The translations under genes and the position numbers were made by a program. From Gammaproteobacteria bacterium (GTDB taxonomy: Bacteria > Pseudomonadota > Gammaproteobacteria > Steroidobacterales > JABDKV01), in the NCBI GenBank assembly GCA_029862165.1, contig JAOTXU010000004.1, forward strand, positions 1-43,287: DNA of 43,287 bases, read 5' to 3'. The notes below the pieces were generated by a model. The model did no database searches. It was not told where the DNA came from and worked only from the letters and a program-made list of their open reading frames with translations. Below, one piece after another: positions 33,497-40,929 of this stretch; positions within the stretch are counted from its first letter, which is position 1, and the number at the start of each line of letters is the position of its first letter.

Positions 33497-34867
33497 ATGA
33501 GTCCAAACAAACCAAATAACGTACAACTCAGCGATCACGGCTTAGTGCGGTCGTTGCGTCGGTGGGAAACCCTGGCAATGTCATTCGGCGCCATGATCGG
33601 CTGGTCATGGGTCGTGCTAATCGCGCCGTTGATGCAACGCAGTGGTTCGGTCGGTGCGCTGGTCGCAACACTGGTCGCAGGATCAGTGATCGTGGTTATT
33701 GGCAGCATCTACGCCGAACTGACCTCTGCGATGCCGGAAGTGGGCGGTGAACACGCCTATAGTCTGCGCGCCATGGGCCGCAATGGGAGTTTTGTCTGCA
33801 CCTGGGCAATTGTGTTCGCCTACGTCTCTGTTGTTGCCTTTGAAGCCGTCGCGTTGCCTACCGTAATGACACATCTGTTCCCGCTGCTGGGCAATGGCGC
33901 CCTTTGGCAAATCAGTGGCAGTGATGTGTACATCGACCAGGCACTCATCGGTGCCGGAACCTCTCTTTTGTTGACCTGGATCAACATTAGGGGTGTTCGC
34001 GTTTCCGCTACACTACAAACCATAGTCGTGGTCGTGATTCTGCTCGCCGGTCTTTCTTTGTTTACCGGTCTTGGCTTTTCCGGTGAAAGCAAAAACATGA
34101 CGCCGTTATTCAACAACGGCCTGACTGGAGTTTTTGCAGCGATGGCATTGGTCCCGTTCATGCTGGTCGGTTTCGATGTTATTCCTCAGGCCGCTGAAGA
34201 AATTGACTTGGCTCCGCGAAAAATCGGCCAGCTGCTGGTCGTGTCAATCGTGATTGCCGTTGCATGGTATCTGCTCATCGAACTGGCTGTCGGCATGTTG
34301 CTGACAATGCAGGAACGATCCTCGGTTGAATTGGCGACCGTCAGCGCCGCCCAAGCCGCATGGGGACGCCCCGGTGCAGTCCTGTTACTGGTGGGTGGTG
34401 TGGCAGGAATACTCACCAGTTGGAATGGTTTCCTGGTCGGGGGCAGCCGTGCGTTGTTTGCGCTGGGTGCATCCGGGATGGTGCCACGCTGGTTTGGAAA
34501 ATTGCACGCCACTCACCACACTCCGGTCAATGCTCTGCTGTTTATCGGTGTGCTCGGCGCACTGGCGCCTTTCCTGGGTCGTCAGGCCTTGATCTGGTTT
34601 GTCGATGGTGGCGGCTTTGGACTGATTATCGCTTACATTTTGGTCTGCGCCAGCTTCATCATGCTCCGACGGCGCGAACCTGATCTGTCCAGACCGTTCA
34701 GATTACCCGGTGGCGCTGCAACCGGGTGGTTTGGGCTAGTCGCCAGTGTCGTTATGGCGGCGCTGTATTTGCCGTCGATGCCCGCTGCATTGGTGTGGCC
34801 GCAGGAATGGTTGCTGGTGCTAAGCTGGTTCGGTCTGGGAATAGTGCTCTTTCGGACATCTCACTGA
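33497..34867 (+). CDS. APC-superfamily amino acid/amine permease
   Basis: This 456-residue protein has about 12 membrane helices and belongs to the amino acid-polyamine-organocation superfamily. The first-helix signature (ETLAMSFGAMIGWSWV) and the EVGGEHAYSLRAMGRNGSF stretch are typical. Substrate cannot be predicted. The ATG is backed by GGAGG four bases upstream. A short hairpin (GGAACC/GGTTCC at 34877-34893) follows the stop, without a T-run. It is not obviously co-transcribed with the terminated alsS-type gene or with msrP. Confidence 0.88.
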   Translation: MSPNKPNNVQLSDHGLVRSLRRWETLAMSFGAMIGWSWVVLIAPLMQRSGSVGALVATLVAGSVIVVIGSIYAELTSAMPEVGGEHAYSLRAMGRNGSFVCTWAIVFAYVSVVAFEAVALPTVMTHLFPLLGNGALWQISGSDVYIDQALIGAGTSLLLTWINIRGVRVSATLQTIVVVVILLAGLSLFTGLGFSGESKNMTPLFNNGLTGVFAAMALVPFMLVGFDVIPQAAEEIDLAPRKIGQLLVVSIVIAVAWYLLIELAVGMLLTMQERSSVELATVSAAQAAWGRPGAVLLLVGGVAGILTSWNGFLVGGSRALFALGASGMVPRWFGKLHATHHTPVNALLFIGVLGALAPFLGRQALIWFVDGGGFGLIIAYILVCASFIMLRRREPDLSRPFRLPGGAATGWFGLVASVVMAALYLPSMPAALVWPQEWLLVLSWFGLGIVLFRTSH

Positions 34868-34931
34868 CAGTTCTCGGGAACCACGCGGGTTCCGCGTTGC
34901 CTATTGCCATAGCATCGATAGATAATGACAT

Positions 34932-35912
34932 ATGCGTTACGACTCCACACCAAGAATCCTGTCATCGGAAATCACCGATGAAACAGACTATTTGAATCGT
35001 CGTGAATTTTTGCGATTAGCCGGTATTGCCGCAGCCGGCGCAGTAGCCAGCAGTGCATGTCAAGCTGACGTCAGTGGCGCCACCACCAGTGATGGGCTTT
35101 CCCGGGGTACTGATCTGGGAAAACTAGAAAAAAGCGTTCTGAGCATAGATGACAAGCCCAACTCGTTTGAAGATATCACGACTTATAACAACTTTTATGA
35201 ATTCGGCACGGACAAATCCGATCCACACCGCAATGCGAAAGATTTTGTAACGGAACCGTGGACGCTGACAGTTGCCGGCGAATGCAGCAAACCCGGTACC
35301 TATGATTTCGATGAACTGATGCGTGGCTCGACAATTGAAGAACGCGTCTACCGCCTGCGCTGCGTGGAAGCCTGGTCGATGATTGTTCCGTGGGCTGGTA
35401 TCTCCATGGCAACATTGCTAAAGCGCTTCGAACCCAATTCTCGGGCAAACTTTGTCAAGTACACAACTTTGTACGACCCCGATCAGATGCCGACCCAACG
35501 CCGTCGTATTCTCGATTGGCCCTATGTCGAAGGATTAACCATCGCCGAGGCCATGAATCCGCTGACGATCATGGTAGTGGGTCTCTACGGCAAAGTCCTG
35601 CCGAATCAAAACGGCGCACCAATGCGGCTGATGGTTCCCTGGAAGTATGGCTTCAAGAGCATCAAGTCTATCGTTCGTATCGAGTTCACGGAAAAACAAC
35701 CGCTGAACACCTGGCAAATATCAGCGCCACACGAATACGGCTTTTACGCCAACGTAAACCCTGAGGTCGACCATCCGCGCTGGAGTCAGGCACGTGAACG
35801 CCGTATTGGTACGGGTTTATTCGCCGAAAAAATACCCACACTAATGTTTAACGGATACGCGGAGCACGTTGCACACCTTTACGACGGTCTCGATCTGGCC
35901 AAAAACTTCTAG
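34932..35912 (+). CDS. msrP: Protein-methionine-sulfoxide reductase catalytic subunit MsrP
   Basis: MsrP is a periplasmic molybdoenzyme that repairs oxidised methionines in envelope proteins. The 326-residue precursor has a twin-arginine signal, NRREFLRLAG (RR at 23-24), for Tat export with cofactor. The likely molybdenum-ligand Cys is C144 in YRLRCVEAWSM. Later parts (MRLMVPWKYGFKSIKSIVRIE) are diagnostic. MsrP uses molybdopterin without a nucleotide, which the moa operon at 3110-5917 could provide. The ATG has no clear Shine-Dalgarno. It is followed after three bases by msrQ. Confidence 0.94.
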   Translation: MRYDSTPRILSSEITDETDYLNRREFLRLAGIAAAGAVASSACQADVSGATTSDGLSRGTDLGKLEKSVLSIDDKPNSFEDITTYNNFYEFGTDKSDPHRNAKDFVTEPWTLTVAGECSKPGTYDFDELMRGSTIEERVYRLRCVEAWSMIVPWAGISMATLLKRFEPNSRANFVKYTTLYDPDQMPTQRRRILDWPYVEGLTIAEAMNPLTIMVVGLYGKVLPNQNGAPMRLMVPWKYGFKSIKSIVRIEFTEKQPLNTWQISAPHEYGFYANVNPEVDHPRWSQARERRIGTGLFAEKIPTLMFNGYAEHVAHLYDGLDLAKNF

Positions 35913-35915
35913 TCC

Positions 35916-36545
35916 GTGCGATCCACACCCTCTCCCGGCACGCTGCGATTGCTGAAGGCGCTTCTGTTCCTGATCGCGCTGCTCCCGGCATCGGCACTGA
36001 TTTTGGCGACATTTGGCGTCGCCGGTTTTTCTTTGGGCGCCAACCCGATCGAAGAACTCTTGCACAACGCCGGTAAATGGGGACTGCGTTTTCTACTGCT
36101 CACGCTGGCCATTACGCCCTTGCGGCGGGTGACCGGGCTGAACTGGCTCATCCGTTTCCGCCGCATGCTGGGACTGTTCGCGTTTTTTTACGTTAGCACG
36201 CATTTCCTGATCTACGCCTTGCTTGATCAACGGCTCGAAATGGGCGCGATCGTCGAGGACATCATCGAACGGCCATACATCACGCTGGGTATCACGGCGC
36301 TAATCATGCTGATTCCACTGGCGCTGACCTCGACCAATGCCATGATGAGGCGTCTTGGGCGCCGCTGGCAGCCATTACACCGACTGATCTACCCGGCCGC
36401 GCTACTGGGCGTCTGGCACTTCTGGTGGCAGGTAAAAGAAGACATCCGCGAACCGCTCGTCTACGCGATCATTCTGGCGATTCTTCTGGGATTTCGTATC
36501 TGGTGGCGAAGAAATCGCGGCCAAAGCCGCGCCCACAAGGAGTGA
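35916..36545 (+). CDS. msrQ: MsrQ heme-binding membrane subunit
   Basis: MsrQ is an inner-membrane b-type cytochrome that passes quinol electrons to MsrP. The 209-residue product has about six membrane helices with conserved segments NAGKWGLRFLLLTLAITPLRR and RRMLGLFAFFYVSTHFLIY. Candidate heme histidines include the one in VSTHFL and the one in LGVWHFWWQ. It starts at a GTG three bases after the msrP stop. The last dozen codons (RRNRGQSRAHKE) fall within a REP-like palindrome (36515-36540), which may have replaced or extended the native tail. Confidence 0.92.
   Translation: MRSTPSPGTLRLLKALLFLIALLPASALILATFGVAGFSLGANPIEELLHNAGKWGLRFLLLTLAITPLRRVTGLNWLIRFRRMLGLFAFFYVSTHFLIYALLDQRLEMGAIVEDIIERPYITLGITALIMLIPLALTSTNAMMRRLGRRWQPLHRLIYPAALLGVWHFWWQVKEDIREPLVYAIILAILLGFRIWWRRNRGQSRAHKE
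36515..36540. repeat. REP-like element inside the 3' end of msrQ
   Basis: TCGCGGCCAAAGCCGCGCCC followed by ACAAGG has the same form as the copies at 292-317 and 36731-36780. GCGGC and GCCGC arms flank a short AAA. It encodes the last residues of MsrQ before the stop at 36545. Confidence 0.5.
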
Positions 36546-36603
36546 TTTACCTATCCCCTGAGCAGAAGGATGGCCTCGAATGCGGCGAGAGAGAAGACGA
36601 TCG

Positions 36604-36641
36604 TTTGTTTGCGGCGACTTTTTTCTGGAGCCGCAAGCAAA
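36604..36641. repeat. Imperfect hairpin downstream of msrQ
   Basis: TTTGTTTGCGGC (36604-36615) pairs with GCCGCAAGCAAA (36630-36641) with one mismatch across 14 bases. It lies 59 bases after the msrQ stop and may act as a transcription terminator or REP-type element. No T-run follows. Confidence 0.4.
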
Positions 36642-36689
36642 TGTGGGCTTCTAGGCTCGCCCCTTTGGGATTACGGGTGATTTGCCCCC

Positions 36690-36720
36690 CACCCTAACCC
36701 TCCCCCCGGAGGGGGGTTGG
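36690..36720. repeat. C6/G6 palindrome
   Basis: CCCCCC (36702-36707) and GGGGGG (36711-36716) flank GGA within an ACCCTAACCCT...GGTTGG context. It belongs with the element at 13401-13433; both sit in gene-end spacers. A short interspersed element is the likely explanation. Confidence 0.4.
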
Positions 36721-36730
36721 GAATAAATAA

Positions 36731-36780
36731 TCGCGGGTAAAGCCACTCCCACAGAATCGCAGCTGAAGCCGCTTCCACAG
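36731..36780. repeat. Tandem pair of REP-like elements upstream of the TerC gene
   Basis: Two adjacent units, TCGCGGGTAAAGCCACTCCC with ACAG (36731-36754) and TCGCAGCTGAAGCCGCTTCC with ACAG (36757-36780), repeat in direct order at a 26-base period. They lie just before a candidate -10 box (TAGAAT, 36786-36791) for the TerC gene and could supply or alter its -35 region. Confidence 0.55.
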
Positions 36781-36825
36781 ACAGGTAGAATACGGCGCTT
36801 GCCGATCACTATACGCGGAGACGTT

Positions 36826-37617
36826 ATGGAGATTTTCACCGTTGAGAATCTGATTACCCTGGGGATGCTCACTCTGCTGCAGGCCGTGCTGGGTTTCGAC
36901 AACCTGCTCTATATCTCGCTGGAATCGAAGCGCGCACCGCCTGAACACCAGGTGAAGGTACGACGACTGGGCATCGGCCTGGCAGTCGCACTACGTATCG
37001 TTTTGCTGTTCCTGATCATGCAGGTAATCCAGCTTTTCCAGAACCCGATGTTTAGCATGAATTGGAAAAACGTCGTTGAAGGCACTTTCAATTTTCACGC
37101 CGTTATCGTGCTGCTGGGTGGAATCTTCATTATCTACACCGCAACCAAAGAAATCTGGCACATGATGAGCATTGACGATCTGGGGCATGAAGAAAGAAAC
37201 CCCAGCTCGGTTGTAAAAATAATCGCATTAATCGTGGCGATGAACCTGGTGTTTTCCTTCGACAGCATTCTCAGCGCCATTGCCCTCACTGACGTATTCA
37301 TGGTGATGGCGATCGCTATTATCATCGGCGGCATACTGATGATTTGGCTGTCCGATCATGTTGCAACATTTCTCGAGAAAAATCGTATGTACGAGGTGCT
37401 GGGCCTGTTCATCCTGCTGGTCGTCGGCATCATGCTGATCACCGAAGGCGGTCATCTGGCACATCTCAAACTGTTTGGCAACGCGATTGTGCCGATGACA
37501 AAAACCACTTTCTACTTTGTAATTGTCGTAATGGCTCTAAGTGACGTCGTGCAATCACGTTATCGAAAGAAACTGATGGTAGAAAGCAGCTTACAACGTG
37601 GCCGCGCGAAGGCCTGA
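36826..37617 (+). CDS. TerC family integral membrane protein
   Basis: This 263-residue protein has about seven membrane helices with TerC-type Asp residues in the membrane: LQAVLGFDNLLYISLES and MNLVFSFDSILSAIALT. TerC proteins are linked to tellurite tolerance and, in other bacteria, to metal (manganese) handling for exported enzymes; the exact role here is unknown. The ATG at 36826 has GGAG five bases upstream; a frame nine codons longer is rejected. The next MscS-type gene starts ten bases after its stop, so the pair forms an operon. Confidence 0.88.
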   Translation: MEIFTVENLITLGMLTLLQAVLGFDNLLYISLESKRAPPEHQVKVRRLGIGLAVALRIVLLFLIMQVIQLFQNPMFSMNWKNVVEGTFNFHAVIVLLGGIFIIYTATKEIWHMMSIDDLGHEERNPSSVVKIIALIVAMNLVFSFDSILSAIALTDVFMVMAIAIIIGGILMIWLSDHVATFLEKNRMYEVLGLFILLVVGIMLITEGGHLAHLKLFGNAIVPMTKTTFYFVIVVMALSDVVQSRYRKKLMVESSLQRGRAKA

Positions 37618-37627
37618 GGACTAGACG

Positions 37628-38785
37628 ATGGCTCAGGACACAAACACCAGCGAAAATACTCAAGTCGTACTCAACGAGGGACCTGCAATCGCCGAGCAAC
37701 TACCCGATTTTGTCGATTACCTGCCGGATGCACTGCAACCCTATTGGGGAATCGTCGCGCAATACCCAATCGTCGGCGCCCTAATCATCGCGCTGATCTT
37801 TTTTGCCATTGCTTACGTGGTTCGTGCGATCGTATTGCGCAGCGTCCTGCGACTAACAAAGCACACATCCAGCACTCTGGATGACGCGATAGTCCAACTA
37901 TTGAGCCGGCCCATTTTTAACACTGTGGCCATATTCGGGCTGACACTTGCAACACGTGCGGCGCAATTACCCGAATCCATCACTGGAATCACCATAAACC
38001 TGTTATTGTCGATAATCGTCGTGATCTGGATGATGGCGGCCTTCAGGCTTGCCGGAATCCTGTTCCGGGCACTGGCCGGCGTGAGCGACCGCTTTCGCAT
38101 CGTCGAGGAGCGAACCATCCCGCTGTTCGATCTCATCACAAAACTTGCTGCAATTTTGATAGGCAGTTATGCGTTGTTGATGATCTGGGGTATCAATCCT
38201 GCGGGCTGGCTAGCGTCTGCAGGTATCGTCGGTATCGCCGTGGGTTTTGCTGCCAAGGATACACTGGCCAACCTGTTTTCCGGTTTTTTCATTCTCGCTG
38301 ATGCTCCCTACCAGATCGGCGACTACATCAACCTGGACACCGGTGAGCGCGGCAAGGTAACTCACCTCGGTATGCGCAGCACGCGCTTGCTCACGCGGGA
38401 CGATATCGAAATCACCGTCCCCAACGCGGTTATCGGCAACGCGAAAATCATCAATGAGAGCGGTGGGCCATGGGAAAAACTGCGTGTGCGAATTGCCGTC
38501 GGTGTGGCATACGGTTCCGACGTCGATGACGTCTGCAAGGTACTCATGTCCGTGGCCGACGGTCATAGCGAGGTGTGTCGCGATCCACGAGCGCGCGTGC
38601 GTATGCGCGCCTTTGGCCCTTCAAGTCTCGATTTTGAACTACTGTGCTGGATCAACAGGCCGGAGGACCGCGGTCGCACGCGGCATGAACTGTATATGGC
38701 CGTTTACAGGGCGCTCAACAATGCTGGTATTGAGATTCCTTACGCCAAACAGGATGTCTATATCAAGGAGATGCCCGTTGGTTAA
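37628..38785 (+). CDS. MscS-family mechanosensitive channel
   Basis: This 385-residue protein has about four or five N-terminal membrane segments and a clear MscS pore and beta domain, LASAGIVGIAVGFAAKDTLANLFSGFF then YQIGDYINLDTGERGKVTHLGMRSTRL. It is predicted to open under membrane tension. The ATG has AGGA seven bases upstream. It is coupled to the TerC gene and converges with the REC-AraC gene. It is only distantly related in length and layout to the 543-residue homologue at 10771. Confidence 0.9.
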   Translation: MAQDTNTSENTQVVLNEGPAIAEQLPDFVDYLPDALQPYWGIVAQYPIVGALIIALIFFAIAYVVRAIVLRSVLRLTKHTSSTLDDAIVQLLSRPIFNTVAIFGLTLATRAAQLPESITGITINLLLSIIVVIWMMAAFRLAGILFRALAGVSDRFRIVEERTIPLFDLITKLAAILIGSYALLMIWGINPAGWLASAGIVGIAVGFAAKDTLANLFSGFFILADAPYQIGDYINLDTGERGKVTHLGMRSTRLLTRDDIEITVPNAVIGNAKIINESGGPWEKLRVRIAVGVAYGSDVDDVCKVLMSVADGHSEVCRDPRARVRMRAFGPSSLDFELLCWINRPEDRGRTRHELYMAVYRALNNAGIEIPYAKQDVYIKEMPVG

Positions 38786-38834
38786 CAGCGGACTACGCCG
38801 TAGCAATACGCAAGGGAGGCATCGTCGAGCTGGA

Positions 38835-39644
38835 TCAAGACCGCGGCGGCGGGGCGCTCAACTGTAGCTGCGGGCGAGCCTCGTCCAGCTGGTGCTGACG
38901 CCATTGCGTGGGGCTCATGTTGTGCGCCTTGCGGAATACTCGGCCAAAATATGACGCATCGCGAAAACCGACCGCGTAGGCCACATCGCTGACACCCACC
39001 GTAGGATTCCGCAGTAGCTCCACGGCTTGCTCGACGCGAAGTCTCAAAAGATAGTCCTGGAAGGTCTGGCCGAACGCTGCGTGGAAAACCCGGCTGAATC
39101 GGAACGTGCTCATGCCACACAGTTTGGCAACCTCGGTCTGGGCAATCTTCTCGGAATAATGCGACTGGACATAAGCGATAGCAGGCGCCAATGCTCGCTG
39201 ATCGCCGGAATCGTGCCGACGCAGCCTGTTTTGCGCTGGGACCGGCGGGTTGGTGCGAACTGATCGTCTGCCAGAACGCATAAGATCGATTTTGCACAGC
39301 GCCTCGTAACAGCGTTCGACATCACGTCGCTCGATCGGTTTAGCAAAATAATCCCAGACCCGCGCCCTGAACGCCCAGACAGCCAACTCTTCCGAGTGTT
39401 GTAGAGTCAGCATCAGGATGGGAATGGAAGGATGCCGGCGCTTGGTCTCCTCGAGAAATTCAAGGCCTGGCCTATCCGGAAAATCGTAGTCAATGCATAA
39501 GGCATCGGGTCGATCTGCTTCCGTGTCAGTCAGGGAGCCATGCGAATTTTTACGGATAGTGAAAAATTCATCAAAGTAACGCGTCGCTGGAGTTCGCGAT
39601 TCCTGCAACGTGAGATCTATCCAAAGTAGCGTCCGTTCGGTCAT
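38835..39644 (-). CDS. Response regulator with REC and AraC-type DNA-binding domains
   Basis: This 269-residue protein has a receiver domain (about 1-115) with the phospho-acceptor Asp D52 in CIDYDFPDRPG, T80 and K102 in FAKPIE. The N-terminal acidic pair is reduced to one Asp (WIDLTL, D10), so the metal site may be weak. A C-terminal AraC/XylS domain (about 150-255) includes VAKLCGMSTFRFSRVFHAAFG and VAYAVGFRDASYFGRVFRKAH. No kinase gene is next to it. It reads away from the Tad locus and shares a 423-base intergenic region with flp, so it is the likely Tad regulator. GGAGG precedes the ATG by two bases. Confidence 0.86.
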   Translation of the reverse strand: MTERTLLWIDLTLQESRTPATRYFDEFFTIRKNSHGSLTDTEADRPDALCIDYDFPDRPGLEFLEETKRRHPSIPILMLTLQHSEELAVWAFRARVWDYFAKPIERRDVERCYEALCKIDLMRSGRRSVRTNPPVPAQNRLRRHDSGDQRALAPAIAYVQSHYSEKIAQTEVAKLCGMSTFRFSRVFHAAFGQTFQDYLLRLRVEQAVELLRNPTVGVSDVAYAVGFRDASYFGRVFRKAHNMSPTQWRQHQLDEARPQLQLSAPPPRS

Positions 39645-39686
39645 AGCCTCCGGATCCTTATTTATTTATTGTTTATTATTTGTCTG

Positions 39687-39709
39687 GGTCAAACGCTCAT
39701 TCTTTGACC
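39687..39709. promoter_or_regulatory. Inverted repeat upstream of the REC-AraC gene
   Basis: GGTCAAA (39687-39693) and TTTGACC (39703-39709) are perfect reverse complements across nine bases. On the minus strand TTGACC (39692-39687) is well placed as a -35 for the regulator gene, followed by a very AT-rich stretch that could hold the -10. Binding there would control the regulator's own transcription. Confidence 0.5.
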
Positions 39710-39903
39710 GTGCTACCCAGCACTCTCTCACCTTAAAAATAGCCTAGTTGACATTACATCGCAACTTTTTGTGACAATTATTTTTCATAATGTTCGGTAA
39801 TGATTTCAGCTACTTGGCATAACACGACAAAATAATCATAGTTTTGGTGCAAGAGAATTCCGAAATCGGGTTGAGAACAAAATAATCCAAGAAAGAAACA
39901 TGA

Positions 39904-39932
39904 TCGTTCTAACGCTGCCATCCGGTCGTTCT
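39904..39932 (+). promoter_or_regulatory. Direct repeats spaced 22 bp, candidate AraC-type site
   Basis: TCGTTCT occurs at 39904-39910 and 39926-39932, a 22-base period, or two helical turns. AraC-family proteins often bind such direct repeats. They are 136-164 bases before the flp start. The seven-base match could occur by chance. Confidence 0.35.
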
Positions 39933-40067
39933 TAAACTTGGCCATCAGGAGTCGTGTACGAACGTTCGTTCGCGGCACAAGGATGTGTGGCCCCACCATC
40001 GTTTGGATGCCATGGGCCGTTTAACGTAATACAGCGCGGTCAAACGCGCGCACTTTTGGAGGCTAAA

Positions 40068-40277
40068 ATGGCTAAATTCAATAAAAAACTTCTCGCGTTT
40101 TTGCGCGACGAAAAAGGCCTAACAACTGTCGAATATGCAATCGCCGGTGGTTTGGTGGGTGCAGGCGCGATCTTCGCGTTTAGCGAACTCGGTAGAGAGG
40201 TTGCACGCGTGATCACTGCGATGTTCACAGCGCTTTCGGGCATTGCAATCGACACGGGCGCCCCAGCAGGACCCTAG
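40068..40277 (+). CDS. Flp/Tad type IVb pilin
   Basis: This 69-residue pilin has a short charged leader and the cleavage site DEKG^LTTVEYAIAGG, with the Flp-type Glu-Tyr pair (E22-Y23, mature positions 5 and 6). A hydrophobic helix follows, then a short variable tail. Flp pilins build the Tad adhesive pilus. The ATG at 40068 has GGAGG six bases upstream; a frame running 38 codons further is discounted. A hairpin (40300) separates it from the processing genes. Confidence 0.92.
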   Translation: MAKFNKKLLAFLRDEKGLTTVEYAIAGGLVGAGAIFAFSELGREVARVITAMFTALSGIAIDTGAPAGP

Positions 40278-40299
40278 GTCCAACGCCAGAAAGGGACAA

Positions 40300-40326
40300 C
40301 GCCGGGATACATCGCGTATCCCGGCG
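40300..40326 (+). terminator. Hairpin between flp and the Tad assembly genes
   Basis: CGCCGGGATAC (40300-40310) pairs perfectly with GTATCCCGGCG (40316-40326) over 11 bases with a five-base loop, followed by GTTTTCCC. It lies 22 bases after the flp stop and 45 bases before the peptidase start. It is likely a partial terminator that lets pilin mRNA exceed the rest of the operon, or a 3' end protecting it. Confidence 0.75.
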
Positions 40327-40371
40327 GTTTTCCCTGGAACAACGAGTTTTTCAATCACCCCGGGGTAGACA

Positions 40372-40926
40372 GTGACCGAGTTAGGCAACGCATATCTGTT
40401 TACGACACCACTGCTTCTGGTGTTGTTGACCATCGCGACCTTCGATGACTTCATTGAGCATCGGATTCCGAATGTTGTAGTGGTATGGGGCATCGTCCTG
40501 GCGTTGGGCATCGGTGGACTCACCGGCAGTCACGCCGGTTTTCTTTCCGCTATGGGCGGTCTGATACTTGGCGGCGTGCTGCTGTTGCCCTTTTATCTGA
40601 TGGGGGGCATGGGTGCCGGCGATGTCAAGCTGATGGCCATGGCCGGCGCCTTTCTGGGACCGGCCGCGACGTTGTTGGCGGTTGCAGTAACCCTTGCAGC
40701 TGGTCTCGTGCTCGCGCTGTCGATACTGGGTGTATGGCTTGTCATGAAGTCGAGTATTGGTCTCGAAATGCTCACGACGCTGCGCAACCATCTGCCACCG
40801 CGTCTGCGGCCGTCTTATCCGGGCGATCGTCCCGCATACTTCCCCTACGCCGCGGCCATCGCCGTCGGCGCGATGGTTGCCCATTGGTGGCCAGCCCTGG
40901 GGACATCACAGTTCATTGGAGGCTGA
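40372..40926 (+). CDS. Tad prepilin peptidase (TadV/CpaA type, A24 family)
   Basis: This 184-residue membrane aspartic peptidase is expected to cleave Flp and pseudopilin precursors. The two catalytic Asp sites are FDDFIEHRIPN (D25 or D26) and GAGD (D85) within GGMGAGDVKLMAMAGAF. It lacks the N-terminal methylase domain of PilD, as is normal for this group. It begins at a GTG with GGGG six bases upstream. The AAA+ ATPase gene follows three bases after its stop. Confidence 0.88.
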   Translation: MTELGNAYLFTTPLLLVLLTIATFDDFIEHRIPNVVVVWGIVLALGIGGLTGSHAGFLSAMGGLILGGVLLLPFYLMGGMGAGDVKLMAMAGAFLGPAATLLAVAVTLAAGLVLALSILGVWLVMKSSIGLEMLTTLRNHLPPRLRPSYPGDRPAYFPYAAAIAVGAMVAHWWPALGTSQFIGG

Positions 40927-40929
40927 CCG

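Larger units (their letters stand above)
39645..40067. promoter_or_regulatory. Regulatory region between the REC-AraC gene and flp
   Basis: This 423-base spacer has no convincing gene. On the left is an AT-rich leader (39659-39682) and an inverted repeat at 39687-39709. A TTGACA (39748-39753) could be a -35 for flp, but only with a weak -10 (GACAAT) at 19-base spacing. Further right are direct repeats TCGTTCT at 39904-39910 and 39926-39932, and the 12-base palindrome ACGAACGTTCGT at 39958-39969. TAATAC at 40027-40032 is another weak -10 nearer flp. The density of repeats fits a control region. Confidence 0.6.

Noticed and set aside
34877..34893. Terminator after the APC permease gene
   Set aside because: The stem is only six base pairs and no T-run follows, so it cannot be supported as a terminator.
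39748..39778. TTGACA with GACAAT as the flp promoter
   Set aside because: The spacing is 19 bases, the -10 match is weak and it lies 290 bases before flp; kept only as a note in the spacer entry.
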